From Rikenellaceae bacterium (GTDB taxonomy: Bacteria > Bacteroidota > Bacteroidia > Bacteroidales > UBA932), in NCBI GenBank assembly GCA_022771245.1, contig JALFCH010000091.1:1-40209 (forward strand): a stretch of DNA of 40,209 nt. Reading direction: 5' to 3'. Below the pieces are notes generated by a model, which saw only the letters and a program-made list of their open reading frames with translations, did not search any database and had not been told where the DNA came from. The translations under genes were made by a program, and so were the position numbers. Shown here one piece after another: positions 36,097-40,209 of this stretch (position 1 is the stretch's first letter; each line of letters begins with the position of its first letter).

Positions 36097-36158
36097 AACA
36101 AGAGAATCCCTTTCAGCAAATATTGTGCAAATATGATTGCGTATTCAGAAATTATTGC

Positions 36159-36166
36159 TATATTTG
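36159..36166 (+). promoter_or_regulatory. Bacteroidota-type promoter: TTG 36137-36139, 19-bp spacer, TATATTTG
   Basis: Consensus match upstream of rpmE2. Confidence 0.6.
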
Positions 36167-36218
36167 CAGTCCTTTTGGAAAAAGGGAAATATTAATACGA
36201 AATTAAATTTTTTAAGCA

Positions 36219-36470
36219 ATGAAAAAAGGAATTCATCCCGAAACCTACCGTCTTGTAGCTTTCAAGGATATGTCAAATGATCAGGTCTTCATTACAAGAT
36301 CTTGCGCAAACACTCGCGAAACAATCGAAATCGAGGGAGTTGAGTACCCAGTGGTAAAGGTCGAAATCTCCAACACCTCACATCCGTTCTACACTGGCAA
36401 GATGAAGCTCGTCGATACTGCAGGACGCGTCGACAAATTCTACCAGAGGTACGCCAACAAGAAGAAATAG
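36219..36470 (+). CDS. rpmE2: 50S ribosomal protein L31 type B
   Basis: [78 protein letters not shown]; no CxxC (zinc-free form). Confidence 0.96.
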   Translation: MKKGIHPETYRLVAFKDMSNDQVFITRSCANTRETIEIEGVEYPVVKVEISNTSHPFYTGKMKLVDTAGRVDKFYQRYANKKK

Positions 36471-36496
36471 TCCATACACTATATCAAGTCGAGTAT

Positions 36497-36535
36497 GGTC
36501 GGGATTTTTGCGTGAGCTGTCCCGACCTTTTTTTT
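36497..36535 (+). terminator. Rho-independent terminator after rpmE2
   Basis: GGTCGGGA ... TCCCGACC followed by TTTTTTTT. Confidence 0.9.
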
Positions 36536-36570
36536 AATCCTCAAACAATAACCTGCAATACTTATACCCT

Positions 36571-38235
36571 ATGTGCGGATTTACAGCAATTTACGGAATG
36601 AAGGATTCTTCAGTTGACTGGAGGACCAAGGCTTTGAAAATGTCAGCGAAAATCAGGCACCGAGGACCGGATTGGAGCGGTGTATTTGCAGATGAGAATT
36701 GTATTCTTGCGCACGAGAGGCTCGCTATTGTGGACCCTCTGTCAGGAGGCCAGCCTCTATATTCTCCGGATCGCAGGAAAGTATTGGCTGTAAACGGGGA
36801 GATTTACAATCATAAATCCATCAGGAAGGCCCTTGCAGGGGAGTATGAGTTCCAGACCGACTCGGATTGCGAGGTGATTCTGGCCCTCTATGAGAAGAAG
36901 GGGCGTGATTTTCTGGAGGATTTGAACGGTATCTATGCCTTCGCGCTCTACGATATGGACAAGAACGAGTTGTTCGTGGCCAGAGACAGCATAGGGGTTA
37001 TTCCTCTCTATATAGGGCACGATGCAGACGGAACAGTTTACCTGGGCAGTGAACTGAAAGCCCTGGAAGGCTTCTGCGATGAGTATGAACCATTCCTTCC
37101 CGGACACAGCTGGTGGAGCGGGGACAGACAGATGAAACGCTGGTACATCCGCGACTGGTTTGAATACGATGCAGTGAAGGACAATGGGGCGAGTGCCGCT
37201 GATGTGCGGGAGGCTTTGGAGGCGGCTGTCAAGAGGCAACTGATGTCTGACGTGCCTTACGGCGTGCTTCTGAGCGGGGGACTTGATTCTTCCATCATAT
37301 CTGCTGTTGTGGCCCGCTGTGCCCAGAAAAGGGTGGAGGACGACAGCAGGACCCAGGCCTGGTGGCCGCGTCTGCACAGTTTTGCCGTGGGCCTGAAGGG
37401 TGCTCCGGACCTTGTCAAGGCTCAGGAGATGGCAGATTTTCTCGGTACTGTCCACCACGAGGTTCACTATACGGTGCAGGAAGGTCTGGATGCCATAAGA
37501 GATGTTATCTATTACATTGAGACTTACGATGTTACGACTGTACGCGCATCCACTCCCATGTATCTGCTCGCCAGAGTCATCAAATCTATGGGAATCAAGA
37601 TGGTGCTGAGCGGAGAGGGCTCCGACGAGATTTTCGGCGGTTATCTCTATTTCCACAAGGCGCCCACTGCCAAGGATTTCCACGAAGAGACAGTGCGCAA
37701 AATCGGCAAACTTTATCTCTATGACTGTCTGCGTGCCAACAAATCGCTTGCAGCCTGGGGCGTGGAGGGCAGGGTGCCTTTCCTGGACAAGGAATTTATG
37801 GACGTGGCTATGAGGCTTAATCCTGCAGCCAAGATGTGCCCTGGAAACACTATGGAAAAGAAGATTCTGCGCGAGGCTTTCGAGGATCTGCTGCCGGCAT
37901 CGGTGGCCTGGAGGCAGAAGGAGCAGTTCTCCGACGGTGTGGGCTACAATTGGATTGACTCCCTGAAGGCCGTTGCGGAGGCTTCGGTAACTGACGGGCA
38001 GATGGCTGCAGCTGCTGAGAGGTTCCCGATCAACACTCCTATGAACAAGGAGGAATATTGCTATCGCAGCATATTTGAAGAGCATTTCCCGAGTGAGTCA
38101 GCGGCACGCAGTGTGCCGAGTGTGCCGAGTGTGGCCTGCTCCACTGCGGTGGCTCTGGAATGGGATGCGGCTTTCAAGAATCTCAATGACCCAAGCGGAC
38201 GGGCCGTGGCAGGGGTTCATAACGAGGCTTATTGA
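36571..38235 (+). CDS. asnB: Asparagine synthase B (glutamine-hydrolysing)
   Basis: MCGFTAIYG (Cys nucleophile), VLLSGGLDSSIISAVVAR, SGEGSDEIFGGYLYFHKAP, LEWDAAFKNLNDPSGRAVAGVH. Confidence 0.97.
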   Translation: MCGFTAIYGMKDSSVDWRTKALKMSAKIRHRGPDWSGVFADENCILAHERLAIVDPLSGGQPLYSPDRRKVLAVNGEIYNHKSIRKALAGEYEFQTDSDCEVILALYEKKGRDFLEDLNGIYAFALYDMDKNELFVARDSIGVIPLYIGHDADGTVYLGSELKALEGFCDEYEPFLPGHSWWSGDRQMKRWYIRDWFEYDAVKDNGASAADVREALEAAVKRQLMSDVPYGVLLSGGLDSSIISAVVARCAQKRVEDDSRTQAWWPRLHSFAVGLKGAPDLVKAQEMADFLGTVHHEVHYTVQEGLDAIRDVIYYIETYDVTTVRASTPMYLLARVIKSMGIKMVLSGEGSDEIFGGYLYFHKAPTAKDFHEETVRKIGKLYLYDCLRANKSLAAWGVEGRVPFLDKEFMDVAMRLNPAAKMCPGNTMEKKILREAFEDLLPASVAWRQKEQFSDGVGYNWIDSLKAVAEASVTDGQMAAAAERFPINTPMNKEEYCYRSIFEEHFPSESAARSVPSVPSVACSTAVALEWDAAFKNLNDPSGRAVAGVHNEAY

Positions 38236-38873
38236 TTTTCGGATGCCTGGTTGTAGCTTGCACAAAAATCAGTGATGGGACATTCCGCACATTTGGGATT
38301 GCGTGCGGTGCAGATATAGCGCCCGTGGAGGAGAAGCCAGTGATGGGCATCAGCCCTCTTTTCCGCCGGAATATGTCCTGTAAGGTCTCTGCAGACAGCT
38401 TCGACTGTTGTTCCACGGGAAAGTCCTATGCGTCGGGAGACCCTGAATACGTGAGTGTCCACGGCAATTACAGGTTTGCCGTAAATTATGGCTGCAACAA
38501 CGTTGGCAGTTTTGCGTCCCACTCCGGGCAGTTTTACAAGTTCATCCGGGTCGGAAGGCACCTCACTATTGAAATCACTCACCAGCATTGCTGCCATAGC
38601 GATTATGTGACGGCTTTTGCTGTTGGGGTAAGAAACGGACTTCACCAATTCATATACGTCTTCAAAACCGGCTTTTGCGAGCGAAGCGGCATCAGGATAT
38701 TTCCTGAAAAGGGCAGGGGTGACCGCATTTACCCTCTTGTCCGTACATTGAGCCGAAAGCATCACTGCCACAAGCAGTTGGAAAGGTGAACCGAAATTCA
38801 GCTCGCTTCCCACTTTCCCCATTTTTGCCTCCAGGGTACTCAGAACTGCATTATATCTTTCTCTGATTTTCAT
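38229..38873 (-). CDS. nth: Endonuclease III
   Basis: LLVAVMLSAQCTDKRVN, LPGVGRKTANVV, VDTHVFRVSRRIG, C-terminal CTARNPKCAECPITDFC [4Fe-4S]; start ATG 38873 (ATGA overlap with upstream gene). Confidence 0.96.
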   Translation of the reverse strand: MKIRERYNAVLSTLEAKMGKVGSELNFGSPFQLLVAVMLSAQCTDKRVNAVTPALFRKYPDAASLAKAGFEDVYELVKSVSYPNSKSRHIIAMAAMLVSDFNSEVPSDPDELVKLPGVGRKTANVVAAIIYGKPVIAVDTHVFRVSRRIGLSRGTTVEAVCRDLTGHIPAEKRADAHHWLLLHGRYICTARNPKCAECPITDFCASYNQASENQ

Positions 38874-39562
38874 AGACTTTCCCCGCAGTTTAGGCTTTCT
38901 CTGCAACTTTCATTTTCGCAAACGAGTACTCTTCCGGGATAGGCACTGCAAAGGTTCAGATTATGTGTAACCATCACCACGGCTGTACCCTTTTCCTTGT
39001 TAAGCCAGCTTAAAAGCTGCATAATTCCGTCGGCAGTCTCTGCATCCAGGTTTCCGGTAGGTTCATCGGCAAGGATAAGTTCGGGGCTGTTGAGCAGGGC
39101 TCTGGCTATGGCTATTCTCTGCTGTTCTCCGCCGGACAACTGGTGAGGCATTTTGTGGGCCTTTCGGGACATGCCCACGGAAGAAAGCACCTCCTCTATC
39201 CGTATGCTCCTGCCGGATTCCTCCTTCCAGCCTGTAGCCTCCAGCACGAAATTCAGGTTATCCTTTACGCTTCTGTCCATAAGCAACTGGAAATCCTGGA
39301 ACACCACCCCGATTTTCCGCCTCAGATAGGGGATCTCTTTCTCTTTGATTCCCCGCAGTTTGAAGCCGCATACATAACCTTCTCCTTTAAGCAGGCGATT
39401 CTCGGCTATGAGGGTCTTTATGATGGATGTTTTGCCTGTACCCACCTTGCCTGTCAAATACACGAATTCTCCGGTCTTGACTTCGAGGTCCAGATTGTAG
39501 ATGACCGTGGCTTCCCCGTTCATTATGTCGGCATTTTCAAGTCTTATAAGCGTATTTTCCAT
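38870..39562 (-). CDS. FtsE-like ABC transporter ATP-binding protein
   Basis: LTGKVGTGKTSIIKTLI, VVFQDFQLLMDRSVKDNLNFVL, LSGGEQQRIAIARALLNSPELILADEPTGNLD; start at MENTLI (39562). Confidence 0.88.
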   Translation of the reverse strand: MENTLIRLENADIMNGEATVIYNLDLEVKTGEFVYLTGKVGTGKTSIIKTLIAENRLLKGEGYVCGFKLRGIKEKEIPYLRRKIGVVFQDFQLLMDRSVKDNLNFVLEATGWKEESGRSIRIEEVLSSVGMSRKAHKMPHQLSGGEQQRIAIARALLNSPELILADEPTGNLDAETADGIMQLLSWLNKEKGTAVVMVTHNLNLCSAYPGRVLVCENESCRESLNCGESL

Positions 39563-39603
39563 ATTCGATAACCAGAAAAAGTCCATAAACGACCATAAAC
39601 ATA

Positions 39604-39634
39604 CAAAGATAGTGAGAAAAATTAAGTAAATTTG
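39604..39634. promoter_or_regulatory. Divergent Bacteroidota-type -7 elements: TATCTTTG on minus (39611-39604) and TAAATTTG on plus (39627-39634)
   Basis: TAnnTTTG matches pointing to the FtsE-like gene and to the 39651 gene respectively. Confidence 0.45.
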
Positions 39635-39650
39635 TAAAATTTTCGGAACT

Positions 39651-40209
39651 ATGATGAAAAATAGATATATGACTACCCTGCTGCTCCTGCTTGCCCTGGG
39701 AGGAAGGGCGGAGGGTTATCCTACAGGGGCAATGGCCCAGACCGTATCAGTACAGGTTGCAGACAGGGATTTTGAAAAGGCTCTGGAGGCTTTTGAAAGG
39801 GGAATGTACGAAAGGGCAATGACCCTGTTCGACGATGTGGTGCTGCGTACCGGTTCTGTAAAAGCAGAGGGCTATTCGGTGTTGTGTTCGGTGAAAACCG
39901 GTTCCAGGGGGTGGGAAAACCGTATGGAGTCTTTCATTTCCGCCCACCCATCGTCGGAACTCGTGCCACAGTTGAGATTTGCTCTGGCCTGCAGGCTGTT
40001 TGATGAGGGTGAATATCAAAAAACTGCCGACATTCTCGGGGAGCTCGGTATGAAGCAGCTGAGGAGGTCTCAATACGCCCAATATCTCTTCAATTACGGC
40101 TTTTCCCTGTTCAGTCTCGGGGAATACGGAAAGGCCGGGGAAAATTTCCGGCAAATAATCCGGGCGCGCAAATCGGACTATACAGCTCCGGCTTGCTACA
40201 CTCTTGGGT
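39651..40209 (+). CDS. Secreted TPR-type protein (3' truncated by window edge)
   Basis: Manual translation MMKNRYMTTLLLLLALGGRAEGYPTGAMAQTVSVQVADRDFEKALEAFERGMYERAMTLFDDVVLRTGS...YAQYLFNYGFSLFSLGEYGKAGENFRQIIRARKSDYTAPACYTLG; open to window end, absent from the ORF track. Confidence 0.8.
   Translation, partial: MMKNRYMTTLLLLLALGGRAEGYPTGAMAQTVSVQVADRDFEKALEAFERGMYERAMTLFDDVVLRTGSVKAEGYSVLCSVKTGSRGWENRMESFISAHPSSELVPQLRFALACRLFDEGEYQKTADILGELGMKQLRRSQYAQYLFNYGFSLFSLGEYGKAGENFRQIIRARKSDYTAPACYTLG

Noticed and set aside
36757-38085. 442-aa minus-strand ORF antisense to asnB
   Set aside because: Shadow ORF; the plus strand encodes a full canonical AsnB and the antisense translation shows no family signature.
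38100-38140. VPSVPSV short tandem repeat near the AsnB C-terminus
   Set aside because: Corresponds to a normal AsnB segment (family members have similar TVPxGPSVACS); only about two 9-bp units.
38232-38789. 185-aa plus-strand ORF opposite nth
   Set aside because: Antisense shadow of a clear endonuclease III.
1-40209. CRISPR arrays, transposases, integrases, phage genes, tRNA/rRNA genes, toxin-antitoxin or defence cassettes
   Set aside because: Scanned both strands and the ORF list; no regularly spaced repeats, no recombinase or structural phage motifs, and no cloverleaf candidates recognised by eye. Low-identity cases would need Infernal/HMM searches.

Overview
A 40.2-kb, gene-dense, mostly housekeeping chromosomal segment from a member of Bacteroidota, probably Bacteroidales. 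The taxonomic inference rests on TAnnTTTG promoter elements and on PUR/DUF3276, DUF5606 and DUF6340-type proteins. I read about 36 protein-coding genes. They include a DsbD C-terminal fragment, nusB, yajC, a YbbR-like protein, rimO, a THUMP-like methyltransferase and a phospho-sugar mutase. A complete glycine-cleavage/lipoylation operon (lipoate ligase-gcvT-gcvH-gcvPA-gcvPB-lpd-nhaC) follows, then an exopolysaccharide export/tyrosine-kinase module (Wza-like, Wzc-like, CpsB-like), an aminotransferase and an ABC exporter. The second half carries gdhA with a REC-REC-PPDK-like protein, a His-rich COG0523 GTPase, ubiE/menA, yhhQ-queF, a cation antiporter, rpmE2, asnB, nth and an FtsE-like ATPase. 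I saw no CRISPR array, prophage, transposon, tRNA or rRNA. The observations I rate highest are: (1) an in-frame TAG that removes the last ~24 codons of the phospho-sugar mutase, with the rest of the conserved C-terminus intact after it; (2) an uncharacterised protein with two receiver-like domains fused to a PEP-synthase-type ATP-grasp domain, lacking a recognisable swivelling-His domain and lying downstream of gdhA; (3) a recurring GTT(T)CGCAAGT-type inverted motif confined, as far as I can see, to intergenic leaders, including two mutually exclusive hairpins before yajC; (4) a 46-aa ORF missing from the ORF track, paired with a PUR-family protein; and (5) all six convergent gene junctions being overlapping or separated by 20 bp or less. 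No clearly novel multi-gene defence or mobile system is visible.
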